From an uncultured Campylobacterales bacterium (lineage in GTDB: Bacteria; Campylobacterota; Campylobacteria; Campylobacterales; CACVAW01), in assembly GCA_902727925.1 (NCBI GenBank), contig CACVAW010000024.1, forward strand, positions 1 to 35,736: 35,736 nt of DNA, in the 5' to 3' direction. The position numbers and the translations under genes were made by a program. Positions 19,853 to 29,616 of the stretch are shown in pieces (the stretch's first letter is position 1; each line of letters starts with the position of its first letter). The notes under the pieces are model-generated. The model did not search any database. It saw nothing but the letters and a program-made list of their open reading frames with translations, and had not been told where the DNA came from.

Positions 19853-20353
19853 ATGAATGAAAGTCTACAATCACAACTAACACAAGAACTAAACAAAATA
19901 AAAATGATTTGGGGAGCACTACTTTTTAGTGTATTTATCTATCTTACTATCTCATTCGTATTAACAAAAATAGATTCAGGTCTTAACTTCGATCCAAGCA
20001 TACTTCAAATAAATTTTTTGGGTATCAGTGTATTACTATGGGCATATATATTAGGTTTGGCCTTATTTTTATTAGGCTACTATATGATTAATTACCTCCA
20101 AAAAAGAAGCTTCAAAACAATAGAGGAACAGTCACAAACACTAGATGAAAAAAAACTTGCTTTCATACTAAAAGAAAATACCAAAAACACATTTATACTT
20201 TTTGCTATATTCGAATTAATTACAATTATAGGATTGATACTATTTATGAAATCAGGTTATCTAAATATAGTTATACATCTATCTATCTTGACTATCATTG
20301 GAGCACTTCTAATATGGCCAAGTGAGAATAAAATTCTTAAAAATATTATTTAA
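19853..20353 (+). CDS. hypothetical membrane protein (~4 TM)
   Basis: Hydrophobic 166-aa ORF with AAGGAAA upstream of the ATG. Confidence 0.65.
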   Translation: MNESLQSQLTQELNKIKMIWGALLFSVFIYLTISFVLTKIDSGLNFDPSILQINFLGISVLLWAYILGLALFLLGYYMINYLQKRSFKTIEEQSQTLDEKKLAFILKENTKNTFILFAIFELITIIGLILFMKSGYLNIVIHLSILTIIGALLIWPSENKILKNII

Positions 20354-20360
20354 AACAAAA

Positions 20361-20384
20361 AGAGAAGAGTCTAAACTCTTCTCT
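20361..20384 (-). terminator. terminator of tpx, probably bidirectional
   Basis: AGAGAAGAGT-ctaa-ACTCTTCTCT; on the minus strand followed by TTTTTGTTTT. Confidence 0.8.
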
Positions 20385-20409
20385 TTGATCTAATTTAGGT
20401 TTTTATAAC

Positions 20410-20910
20410 CTACTTTATCACCTTAAGTACAGCTTCATAATCAGGTTCAGCTGTAATCTCTTCACAAAGCTCTTTGTATATAACAACTCCTTTTGTATCT
20501 ATTACAAATACAGCTCTTGCACTTAGACCTGCAAGTACTCCATCAGCAATAGTAAGTCCATAAGCATTTGAAAACTCTTTTGATCTAAAATCAGAACCTA
20601 CATTAAGGTTTTCAATTCCCTCAGTAGTACAAAATCTACCCATAGCAAACGGTAAATCCTGAGAAACAATAGTAACTTCCGTATTTGATACTTTAGAAGC
20701 TTCTTCATTAAATCTTCTAGCCTCACTTGCACACACAGCAGTATCCAAAGAAGGAACAACAACTATTACTTGAACCTTATCTTTTTTACCACCTACTTGA
20801 ATATTTTCAAGCTTTTGATTTACCACATTGATTGCACTCGTAGTATCACCTACATTTACATCCGTACCACTTAATCCTACTACATTACCTTTTAACTTTG
20901 TTGAAGCCAT
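20410..20910 (-). CDS. tpx: thiol peroxidase
   Basis: VVVPSLDTAVCASEARRFNEEA, DLPFAMGRFCTTEGIEN. Confidence 0.95.
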   Translation of the reverse strand: MASTKLKGNVVGLSGTDVNVGDTTSAINVVNQKLENIQVGGKKDKVQVIVVVPSLDTAVCASEARRFNEEASKVSNTEVTIVSQDLPFAMGRFCTTEGIENLNVGSDFRSKEFSNAYGLTIADGVLAGLSARAVFVIDTKGVVIYKELCEEITAEPDYEAVLKVIK

Positions 20911-21025
20911 TTCTTACCTTATTTATTATTTTTGGAATTATACCTAATCTAATGCGAAAATGTCTTTTGAAATATTTGATTATTTAACACATGAAAATTT
21001 GAGTATAACCAAGATTTTATGACTA

Positions 21026-21049
21026 TTATTTGGGTTATAACCCAAATAA
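21026..21049. promoter_or_regulatory. 24-bp perfect palindrome with GGTTATAACC core
   Basis: TTATTTGGGTTATAACCCAAATAA between tpx and the ATPase gene. Confidence 0.7.
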
Positions 21050-21073
21050 CTAAGAAATATAAATTGTTTGATA

Positions 21074-22264
21074 TTAATACATAAATCCAAAAAGATATAA
21101 AGGTATTTTATTCCCAATACCAACTTCTATATTGTCACAAGCTAAAAAAGAATTAGGCAAGTCTCTTATTTGTTCATAAGACTTGTTCTTACCACCTACT
21201 TCTACAATATACTTATCATCAATTAAAAAATCCCCTTTATTAGGTATCTTTACACTATACTTATCTTGTAACTGATTTGCAAAAAATGTTTCTCTTATCG
21301 TTCCTATCTCTATCTTTTTCGAATAAGTATAATTCAAATTAGAATTATTAAGATATATTTTCTCAGGCTTTAAAAATATATTATCACCTTTATGTTTGCT
21401 TCTTAATATGTTAAATATCTTTGCCTTATTTAAATAATCCATATACAAATATAAAGTTTCTCTATCAATCCCAATTTTTGAACTTAACTCTTTCATATTT
21501 AACTTATATGGCTTTGACTCACAAATAAGCTTCGTTAACTTTTTTAAGTTCACTATATTCTCATATTTGATTTTAAATATTGATGGAATATCTACTTCAA
21601 TAACCGTACTAATAGTCTCTTGTAGTTTCAAACCATATGTTCTCTTATTTTCAAAATAAAATGGATAAAACCCAGATTTTAGATACTCTTGCCAATGCTC
21701 AAGTGGCTTAATCTCTTTTAATATCTCATAGCTAATATCCAAATGATTTTCTAATATATCCTCAAGACTATAAGTCCTAAGCGAAATCCCTAGTTTTATC
21801 TCTAAAAACTCCTTATATGAAAGACCATTTACACGGTACAAAAAAGCCCTACGACTAAGGTCGACTTTAGAATGTTCTAACTGCAAAGCAGATGAACCAG
21901 AGAATATCACCTTCAAATCAAACATATCATAAATCTGTTTTAACTCAATCTCAAAGTTTTTATACTTGTGTATCTCATCAATAACCAGAACCTTTCCCCC
22001 AAAACCTGAAAACTCTCTAGCAACTTCAACCAAAGAAAAGTTGGTAAAATCAAGACTATCTGCACTGATATATAGTTTTTGTTTTAAAGGCCAGTCTAAA
22101 TTCTCTAAATACTGTAATAAATATGTAGTTTTTCCCACTCCTCTAGCTCCAATAATCCCTATTAGCTTATCATCATGATCTATTAAGTCCCATAAATAAC
22201 GTTTATATGTAGACTTTTGATTACTAAGATACTGAATAAAATTACTATGAGCTATATCAAACAT
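21074..22264 (-). CDS. AAA-family ATPase with DUF4143-like C-terminal domain
   Basis: IGARGVGKTTYLLQYL (Walker A), VLVIDEIHKYKNFE (Walker B), C-terminal restriction-like region DYLIDDKYIVEVGGKNKSYEQI. Confidence 0.85.
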   Translation of the reverse strand: MFDIAHSNFIQYLSNQKSTYKRYLWDLIDHDDKLIGIIGARGVGKTTYLLQYLENLDWPLKQKLYISADSLDFTNFSLVEVAREFSGFGGKVLVIDEIHKYKNFEIELKQIYDMFDLKVIFSGSSALQLEHSKVDLSRRAFLYRVNGLSYKEFLEIKLGISLRTYSLEDILENHLDISYEILKEIKPLEHWQEYLKSGFYPFYFENKRTYGLKLQETISTVIEVDIPSIFKIKYENIVNLKKLTKLICESKPYKLNMKELSSKIGIDRETLYLYMDYLNKAKIFNILRSKHKGDNIFLKPEKIYLNNSNLNYTYSKKIEIGTIRETFFANQLQDKYSVKIPNKGDFLIDDKYIVEVGGKNKSYEQIRDLPNSFLACDNIEVGIGNKIPLYLFGFMY

Positions 22265-22302
22265 AAATCTTCCTTAAATATTACTTCAAGGAGCATAATA
22301 TC

Positions 22303-22332
22303 ATATAAGTTAGGTTATAACCAAACTTATAT
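22303..22332. promoter_or_regulatory. 30-bp palindrome (one mismatched pair) with GGTTATAACC core, upstream of the ATPase gene
   Basis: ATATAAGTTAGGTTATAACCAAACTTATAT. Confidence 0.7.
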
Positions 22333-22339
22333 AAAAATA

Positions 22340-22359
22340 ATCTAGGTTATAACCAGATT
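22340..22359. promoter_or_regulatory. third GGTTATAACC palindrome
   Basis: ATCTAGGTTATAACCAGATT, centred 32 bp from the previous palindrome. Confidence 0.65.
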
Positions 22360-22651
22360 TATTAAGTAATTTGATGGAAAAATAATTTTATATAAATATT
22401 TTTCTCCAGTCCACGAAGGAACTTCAATTAAGTTCAAAGATAAAAAAAGAAAACTAAACTAAACTCTTTTATTTCTTTATTTTGAAAAAATACGCCATAA
22501 ATATCCCAATAGAATTTCCATCATATTTATTACCACTCCAAAGTCTCTTTTAAAGAAATTCAAGGTCTAACTCCTTTGGTACAATACCTAAATAAATACC
22601 TTATAAGTCTCTCTCGATATAATCAATTTATATTAAAAGAAGGAAGCTAGA

Positions 22652-25600
22652 GTGGCTATACCAGAAAATATTATACAAGATGTCAAAAAAATTGCTTATG
22701 AATGGCAACAAGAAATACAAGCATCAAGGAAGGGAAAAGAACAAGACTTTCATGAAATGATGCTAAAAATGCTAAAAAACCCTGTAAATAAAATTTTTCT
22801 TATTGAATTACTAGACCAAAGCTTTCGTTCGAATAATAAAGACAGAGTGGCAGACCAATTAAAACATATACTCAATAAATACAAAAGTACAAACTTCTTC
22901 TCTCAGTTTGAGCAAATTCTTATATGGTTATTCCGTGATGTTGGTATTTATGTAAGTTCTATTTCTATACCCTTATTTGTGAAATACCTTAGAAATGATA
23001 TCAGCTCTATTGTTATTAAAGGCGAGGATCCAATCCTATCAAAACATATGCAAAAAAGAAAAAAAGAAGGTACCCGAGTAAATATCAATGTAATTGGTGA
23101 GATTGTACTAAGCAAACAAGAAGCAGACCAAAGAGTATCCAAGTATATAAAACTATTAGAAAATCCTGATGTTGACTATCTTTCAATCAAAATATCAAAT
23201 TTATTCTCTCAGATAATCCCACATGCACATGATAATAATATAAAACATATTTCACATCAATTAAAAAAAGTCTACGATGCAGCAATAACAAATAAGTATA
23301 AAGACAAAGAGCAAAATGAGCATTACAAATTTGTAAATCTTGACATGGAAGAATATAAAGATCTAGAAACTACAATGGATGCTTTCAAATATGTACTAGA
23401 CCAAAAAAAATATAAAAACCTTCAAGCTGGAATAGTTATACAAACTTATCTTCCAGATGCTATGATTTATATAAAAGATCTTTATAACTGGTCGAAAAAC
23501 AGAGTTGATAATGGTGGAGCTCCTATTAAAATTCGTATAGTCAAAGGTGCAAATCAAGAGATGGAACTAACTGAATCATCTTTAAGAGGTTGGCCAAATG
23601 TTACATATTCATCTAAAGCAGAGTCTGATGCAAACTTTAAAATAGCGATGGACTTCCTACTTGACAAAAAAGTTACTCCATATATACATACAGGCATAGC
23701 TTCACATAATCTTTTTGACCATGCACTAGCTATGCTTTTGGCCAAAGAAAGAAATGTTGAGCAATATGTAAGTGCAGAGATGTTAGAAGGTATGAGTGAA
23801 GCAGCTTATGAAGTACTAAAGAAACAAGGATTAAATGTGATTCTTTATGCTCCAACTGCCACAAAAGAAACTTTTACTAATGCTATTGCATACTTAGTAA
23901 GAAGGTTTGATGAAAATACAGCTGAACAAAACTTCTTAAGACATAGCTTTGGTCTTGAAGTTAATACTCCAGCATGGGAAACACTCATAAAAAGTTATGA
24001 TGATGCTATCTCTATCATCCCTACACTAAAGCCAACACCTAATAGAAAACAAGATAGAAATATAAAAATAATAAAACAAAAAATTGATTTAAAAAACTAC
24101 CATTTTGAAAATGAAAGCGATACTGACTTTGTTCTAAAAGCTAATAGAGAATGGGCAGAAAACATTCGTAAAAAGTGGCAAAATATAAGTGAAGTTGGTG
24201 GATTTAATGCTTACCCTGTTGTTGGTGGTAAAATCATTCAAAGAGATGAATATACTGAAGTTATAGACAAAAGCCAATACCATGATAAAAAAATAGCTGG
24301 TAACTATATACAAGCAACACATCAAGATATGGACATAGCAATAAAAACTGCAAAAGAAGATTCTGATGGATGGAGAAAACTAACAAGCACTCAAAGGCAA
24401 AAAATTTTAATGGATGCAGCTCATGAGTTTAAAATAGCTCGGGCTGATCTTATTGGAGTAGCTGCAGCAGAAGTTGGTAAAGTTTTTACAGAAACTGATG
24501 TTGAAATAAGTGAAGCGATTGATTTCTTGAACTTCTATCCTTACAGTGTTGCAAAAATCTCTGCTCTTACAGGAGTTGAAACAAGTGGCAAAGGTGTTGG
24601 ATTAGTTATTAGCCCATGGAACTTCCCTATTGCTATCCCTGCTGGTGGTATTGCAGCAGCTCTAGCAGCTGGAAATACAGTAATACTTAAACCTGCTAAA
24701 GACGCTATTCTTTGTGGATATAGACTTTGTCAATGTTTTTGGGACGCTGGTATTAGTAAAAACACTTTACAGTTTGTTCCTGCCAAGGGTTCAGATGTAG
24801 GTAAATATATGATCCCAAATAAAGATATAGATTTCACTATATTTACAGGTGGAGAAAAAACTGCATATAATATTATAAAATCTCGTCCAGATATATCTCT
24901 GAGTGCCGAAACTGGTGGGAAGGATGCTACTATTGTAACATCTTTAGCTGACCGTGATCAAGCTATTAAAAATGTTTTAGTATCTGCATTTAACAACTCT
25001 GGTCAAAAATGTTCAGCAACTTCACTTCTTGTTTTAGAAAAAGAACTTTTTTATGATGAAACTTTTAAACAAACTCTTAAAGAAGCTGTAGAATCACTCA
25101 CAACTGGTTCTGTTTGGGATTTTTCAAATCGTATAGGAACTCTTTGTAATCTTCCCTCAGGTAAGCTTGAAAAAGCACTTGGATTTCTTAACGAAGATGA
25201 ACAATGGTTGGTTAAACCCTCATATATAGACAACAACCCTTATATGCTAACTCCTTCAGTAAGATGGGGAACTAAAAAGAATGATTTTTGTCATAAAAAT
25301 GAACTCTTTGGTCCAGTACTTAGTGTAATGTGTGCCCAAGATTTAGATGATGCTATAGATATAGTTAATTCTACTGGATATGGACTAACCTCTGGGATTG
25401 AGACCTTAGACAAAAGAGAACAAGATTACTGGAAAGACAAAATAATCGCTGGAAATCTTTATATAAACCGTGGAACAACAGGAGCTATAGTGATTAGACA
25501 ACCATTTGGTGGTATGAGAAAATCAGCTATAGGAAGTGGTAAAAAAGCAGGTGGATTTAATTATGTAAGTCAATTTATGAACTTAAAATATAAAGAAACA

Positions 25601-26233
25601 AACTTATATGAATCATGTTCAAGTCAATTTGTAGATCAAATGAGAATTTTACTCACAAGAGATACTGTATTTAATGATGAATGTGAATCAGCATTAAGAT
25701 ATATTTGTCATTTTACACATTGGTATGAAGTTGAATTCTTGAAAGAACATGACTATGCGCATATAAGAGGTGAAAGCAATATTATCCGTTATCTTCCTGT
25801 CAAAAGTGTACTTCTTAGAATAGAAGACAACGATAACCTTGATGAAATTCTAACAACTATTATGGCAATAAAAATGATTGGAGCAAAACTTCATATATCA
25901 ATACCCAAAAAATCTCGTAAAGCAGAACTTATCTGGCTAGAATCAAAACAAACCTCTTTTATAGCCCAAGAAGATAGCTTCAGTAGGGATAATGAAGATG
26001 AACTCATCACCAAAATCCCCAACTCTCAAAGAGTCAGATTCCTAGACCCAAAAAATATAACACAAAATATTTATGAAGCTATATCTGACAAAGCAATATA
26101 TATAGCAAGTCAAAAGTTTGTATCTCATGCAAGACTTGAACTTATGCACTATTTCACAGAACAAAGTATTTCAAACTCATACCATAGATATGGAAACCTA
26201 GGTATTCAGAATATAAAACTAAAGAAAATTTAA
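22652..26233 (+). CDS. putA: bifunctional proline dehydrogenase / delta-1-pyrroline-5-carboxylate dehydrogenase
   Basis: PRODH domain (IRIVKGANQEMEL...YIHTGIASHNL) fused to ALDH domain (VISPWNFPIAIPAGGIAAALAAGNTVILKPA, GQKCSATSLL); GTG start with GAAGGAAG upstream. Confidence 0.95.
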   Translation: MAIPENIIQDVKKIAYEWQQEIQASRKGKEQDFHEMMLKMLKNPVNKIFLIELLDQSFRSNNKDRVADQLKHILNKYKSTNFFSQFEQILIWLFRDVGIYVSSISIPLFVKYLRNDISSIVIKGEDPILSKHMQKRKKEGTRVNINVIGEIVLSKQEADQRVSKYIKLLENPDVDYLSIKISNLFSQIIPHAHDNNIKHISHQLKKVYDAAITNKYKDKEQNEHYKFVNLDMEEYKDLETTMDAFKYVLDQKKYKNLQAGIVIQTYLPDAMIYIKDLYNWSKNRVDNGGAPIKIRIVKGANQEMELTESSLRGWPNVTYSSKAESDANFKIAMDFLLDKKVTPYIHTGIASHNLFDHALAMLLAKERNVEQYVSAEMLEGMSEAAYEVLKKQGLNVILYAPTATKETFTNAIAYLVRRFDENTAEQNFLRHSFGLEVNTPAWETLIKSYDDAISIIPTLKPTPNRKQDRNIKIIKQKIDLKNYHFENESDTDFVLKANREWAENIRKKWQNISEVGGFNAYPVVGGKIIQRDEYTEVIDKSQYHDKKIAGNYIQATHQDMDIAIKTAKEDSDGWRKLTSTQRQKILMDAAHEFKIARADLIGVAAAEVGKVFTETDVEISEAIDFLNFYPYSVAKISALTGVETSGKGVGLVISPWNFPIAIPAGGIAAALAAGNTVILKPAKDAILCGYRLCQCFWDAGISKNTLQFVPAKGSDVGKYMIPNKDIDFTIFTGGEKTAYNIIKSRPDISLSAETGGKDATIVTSLADRDQAIKNVLVSAFNNSGQKCSATSLLVLEKELFYDETFKQTLKEAVESLTTGSVWDFSNRIGTLCNLPSGKLEKALGFLNEDEQWLVKPSYIDNNPYMLTPSVRWGTKKNDFCHKNELFGPVLSVMCAQDLDDAIDIVNSTGYGLTSGIETLDKREQDYWKDKIIAGNLYINRGTTGAIVIRQPFGGMRKSAIGSGKKAGGFNYVSQFMNLKYKETNLYESCSSQFVDQMRILLTRDTVFNDECESALRYICHFTHWYEVEFLKEHDYAHIRGESNIIRYLPVKSVLLRIEDNDNLDEILTTIMAIKMIGAKLHISIPKKSRKAELIWLESKQTSFIAQEDSFSRDNEDELITKIPNSQRVRFLDPKNITQNIYEAISDKAIYIASQKFVSHARLELMHYFTEQSISNSYHRYGNLGIQNIKLKKI

Positions 26234-26234
26234 A

Positions 26235-26259
26235 GGGGGGGGGTATCATTCCCCTCCCC
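26235..26259 (+). terminator. putA terminator-like hairpin made from a G9 tract
   Basis: GGGGGGGGG-tatcatt-CCCCTCCCC directly after the putA stop. Confidence 0.5.
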
Positions 26260-26261
26260 AT

Positions 26262-26399
26262 TCAAATCATAAGTGCATAATTTTCAATAAATTGAATAAG
26301 CAGGGGTGATTCCATCTCTTGATAATACTTTATAAAAACTTCATTTCTATTTAATTCTTATTTTAATTTATTTAAAGTATCTTGGTTTTTTTCAGTCAT
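26262..26399 (-). pseudogene. short decayed ORF with one in-frame stop
   Basis: Minus-strand reading MTEKNQDTLNKLK*ELNRNEVFIKYYQEMESPLLIQFIENYALMI*. Confidence 0.4.
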
Positions 26400-26422
26400 A
26401 CTTTTGGGGATATTTACAATAC

Positions 26423-26509
26423 TGTAGGCATCCCATTAAGTAGGACAACTTAAAACAGAATAATTGCTTACTTGAATTTTTCAATATTAGAATATATCTG
26501 TCCAGTTTT
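26423..26509. mobile_element. IS3-like terminus remnant, left boundary of the island
   Basis: TGTAGGCATCCCATTAAGTAGGACA resembles IS3/IS150-type ends (TG...CCCAATAAGTTGGACA); followed by a ~45 bp segment repeated at 35199-35243. Confidence 0.5.
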
Positions 26510-26531
26510 TTTTTTGGGGGGGGGGATTTCA

Positions 26532-29024
26532 TTATCTTGTAATCACACCATAATCTTTAAACTCAAATGTATGTACATTATCTTTACCAAATTTATTCAA
26601 CATAAAATTATAAATTCTATCATCATGAGTTGAAATAAAAAACTGTTTATCTGTTTGTTCCTGAATTGAACGAATTAAATCTACAAAAGAATGTATGTTT
26701 ATATCATCCATATTTTGAATTGGGTCATCTAAAAATATAGAATCTAGTTCACTCCATTGTTGTTTAATTGCAAAACTTAAAAATATACTTAGTGCCAGTA
26801 CATTATTTTGTGCCGAACTAAATATATATGAAGGACTATGTTTTTTCTGCATATCTGACATCACTTCAAAAATCAATCTATTACCTAAAGTTGGATTATT
26901 TTGTATTCTTATACTTAACTCTTTCATATATACACTAGGATTTAAATAATAGTAAAACTTTTTGATAGTTTCTTCGTAATTAGATAATAGTGTTTTTGTT
27001 TTATCATCAATTGTAGTTTTAATTGCACTTTTTAAGTTGTCATAATCATTATTAATATTTGATAGCAACACAACTTCTTCTTCTAGCTTTTTAACTTTTT
27101 CAGTTAATTCATCAATTAATTCAAGTTGTTTATTATTTTTAAAATATTCAATTAATGAAGTTGTTAACTCAATAATTCTTTTACTTCTAAGAAGTCCACT
27201 GTTATTCTTTTCTAAGATAGAATTTTCATTTCTGAATTTCTCTTCTAACTCATTTATGGTTTCAAATTTAAGTTTTTCTTTTTCTTGACTATAATATTCA
27301 AAATTTTTATAATTTAAATTCAGTATTCTTGACTTTTTTTCAAATAAATCTTGATAATATTTTAAAGATAAACTACTCTTATATTCTTTATGTTTTTCAA
27401 CTTCTTGAATAAAGGTAATATATTTTTTATCAAAACCATCTATACTGACTTTAAGTATCTCTAAATTATCCACTACAATGTTATTAGATTCTTTTAAAAT
27501 ATCAAAATCAATACTTTCTTTCAACAAAGCACTATATTCTTCATCTAAATCTGTACTTATTTTTTTAATAGTTTTTATAATATCAAGTGACTGATTTCTA
27601 AATAACTCTTGTAGTTCATCTTCTTTTTTTTCAAGTTCATCAATTGAATTATTAATAGAATTAAAGCCTTCGTTTACAAGGTCACTTTCAAGTTTTTCTT
27701 TTAAAAATATTTTAGTCTTATTGATATCAAATTTATTTTCACAAATAGGACAACTATCTAAATTATTATTTTCATCTTGAAGTAAAAACTCTTCAGCTGA
27801 TTTATACATCATTTGTTTCATTGTTAAAAGATTAGCTAAACTATCTCTTAAAAGCTCAATTGATTCTTGAATAGCTATTATTTCTTTCTTTGTTCTAAGA
27901 TAACTTACTTTTTTCTCTAAATATTCTTTTTTATATTCAATTAATGCACTGATTGTATTTTCAAAACCTGCATTTTCTTGGAATAAAATACTTGTCTTTT
28001 TAAAATAACTAATTTCATTAAGTCTTTTATCTAATTTAACTATATTATCTTTTTTTTCTAAATATAAAAAATAATTCTTTAGATTACTTTTTACCTGTTC
28101 ATAAATTTCTTTTTTTGAAAACATAATAATAAAATTTTTTAAAGATTTAAATTCAGCATACTCTTTCGTGTAATTTTTAATCTCCTTTTCTTTATCATTA
28201 TAGTTTTCTAGTAGGTAAGTCATTAGCTTAATTTTATTTTTGATACTTAACTCATTATTTTCAAGGTTTTTTCTATCAATAAAAGCTTTATTTCTTATTT
28301 TATCAAGTTTATTAAAATCTACTTTATTTTTATACAATCTTTCAAGCTCTTCATGCTCTAATTTAGGATTGTTTTGTAAATTTTGTAGTTTAGCTTCTTC
28401 AATATTTAAGATATTTTTTTCCTTGACCAACTCATCAGATAATCTAATAGTTTCATCATTCAAAATTTTCTTAGTATTTTTTATATGTTCATCATATGCT
28501 TTATGCGTTTTAAGTCCAAACAAACTTACTATTGCTTTATACCTATCAGGATCTTTTGTTTGTCTGATAAAATTACTAATAAGTTCTTGTGAAAGAAGTT
28601 GTGTAAAATTAAAGCTTTTTTCAAAACTAATCTCATTAGAAAAGCCATCTTTAACTAAAATATTATTTAAAGAGCTCTCTCTATTTCCATTTAGTGTGAG
28701 GATTCCATTTCCATAATCATTCTTTTTTTTTTGAGGAATAGATCGTTTGACTGTTTGACCATTATCAAATTTAATTTGTACGCCATCATTGACATTTATC
28801 TTACAAAATGAATTTCTTAACAAAGGATAATCATTTCTCTCTTTTGCAGAATCATGGTATCTTTCTAGCTTACCTGTTAATCCCCATTCAATTCCATCAA
28901 AAAATGAAGTTTTTCCAAAACCATTTCGTCCATAAAATAAAATAATATTTTTGTCACTTGGAATATCAAATCTTTCTTGTTTATATGCTCTAAAACTATT
29001 AAACTGAATCTGCTCTATTTTCAC
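26532..29024 (-). CDS. Rad50/SMC-like ABC ATPase with zinc hook; candidate ATPase of an ABC-3C-type system
   Basis: Walker A FYGRNGFGKTSFFDGIEWGLTG, coiled coils around SCPICENKF, signature-like SSAQNNVLALSIFLSFAI, Walker B/D-loop SIFLDDPIQNMDDIN, H-loop STHDD. Confidence 0.88.
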   Translation of the reverse strand: MKIEQIQFNSFRAYKQERFDIPSDKNIILFYGRNGFGKTSFFDGIEWGLTGKLERYHDSAKERNDYPLLRNSFCKINVNDGVQIKFDNGQTVKRSIPQKKKNDYGNGILTLNGNRESSLNNILVKDGFSNEISFEKSFNFTQLLSQELISNFIRQTKDPDRYKAIVSLFGLKTHKAYDEHIKNTKKILNDETIRLSDELVKEKNILNIEEAKLQNLQNNPKLEHEELERLYKNKVDFNKLDKIRNKAFIDRKNLENNELSIKNKIKLMTYLLENYNDKEKEIKNYTKEYAEFKSLKNFIIMFSKKEIYEQVKSNLKNYFLYLEKKDNIVKLDKRLNEISYFKKTSILFQENAGFENTISALIEYKKEYLEKKVSYLRTKKEIIAIQESIELLRDSLANLLTMKQMMYKSAEEFLLQDENNNLDSCPICENKFDINKTKIFLKEKLESDLVNEGFNSINNSIDELEKKEDELQELFRNQSLDIIKTIKKISTDLDEEYSALLKESIDFDILKESNNIVVDNLEILKVSIDGFDKKYITFIQEVEKHKEYKSSLSLKYYQDLFEKKSRILNLNYKNFEYYSQEKEKLKFETINELEEKFRNENSILEKNNSGLLRSKRIIELTTSLIEYFKNNKQLELIDELTEKVKKLEEEVVLLSNINNDYDNLKSAIKTTIDDKTKTLLSNYEETIKKFYYYLNPSVYMKELSIRIQNNPTLGNRLIFEVMSDMQKKHSPSYIFSSAQNNVLALSIFLSFAIKQQWSELDSIFLDDPIQNMDDINIHSFVDLIRSIQEQTDKQFFISTHDDRIYNFMLNKFGKDNVHTFEFKDYGVITR

Positions 29025-29604
29025 TTTGATACTCCTCTTTCAATGTATTTATAAAGCTTTTTATTTCATGTTCTTCAATTTTATTTTTAATATCAATAGA
29101 TGTTAAAAATTTATTTGCGAGTTGTCGTTTATTTGTTTTTTCATATATACTATGCTTAATAATATTTTCATCAGAACTAATAGCTTCAGAAATTGAAAAA
29201 TCAAAATGAGAGAATAATGGTATTTGTTTTACGATCACATCTTTTACATTTTCATTATTATTTATATCATCTACTTTTAATACATATTTTTTACAGCAAA
29301 ATTTATTAGATTCAATTTGATTTATAAAATCTTCCTTTATCTCTATATTCTTAGGAATAATAAATAAAAGATATATATTCCAAATTAGTTTATTAGGCAA
29401 TTCAAACTGTTCTAAGTCTGATTGGATATGTCCAGCAATGAATTTTTGAACATCTTTCCATTCTTTTTCTAGTTCTACTATTGTTTCAATTGACTTTAAA
29501 GCTATAATATTGTTTTCTGAGTTAAAAACAATAGGCTTAAGCTTTTGTTCATTTTTTGATAGTTTGAGTAGACTTAAATCTAACTCCTCATAATTATCTA
29601 ACAT
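28999..29604 (-). CDS. hypothetical protein, possible ABC-three-component middle component
   Basis: Overlaps the ATPase start by 26 bp; KLIWNIYLLFIIPKN...QIESNKFCCKKYVLKV resembles ABC-3C middle component 1 as remembered, not searched. Confidence 0.55.
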   Translation of the reverse strand: MLDNYEELDLSLLKLSKNEQKLKPIVFNSENNIIALKSIETIVELEKEWKDVQKFIAGHIQSDLEQFELPNKLIWNIYLLFIIPKNIEIKEDFINQIESNKFCCKKYVLKVDDINNNENVKDVIVKQIPLFSHFDFSISEAISSDENIIKHSIYEKTNKRQLANKFLTSIDIKNKIEEHEIKSFINTLKEEYQSENRADSV

Positions 29605-29616
29605 TTTTCATTTTCC

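Noticed and set aside
26262-26531. Possible CRISPR or toxin-antitoxin locus next to the island
   Set aside because: No spaced repeats, and the only frame is a short decayed ORF.
28240-28716. 158-aa plus-strand ORF opposite the Rad50-like ATPase
   Set aside because: Antisense shadow of coiled-coil codons, Ser/Phe/Leu-rich, no independent support.
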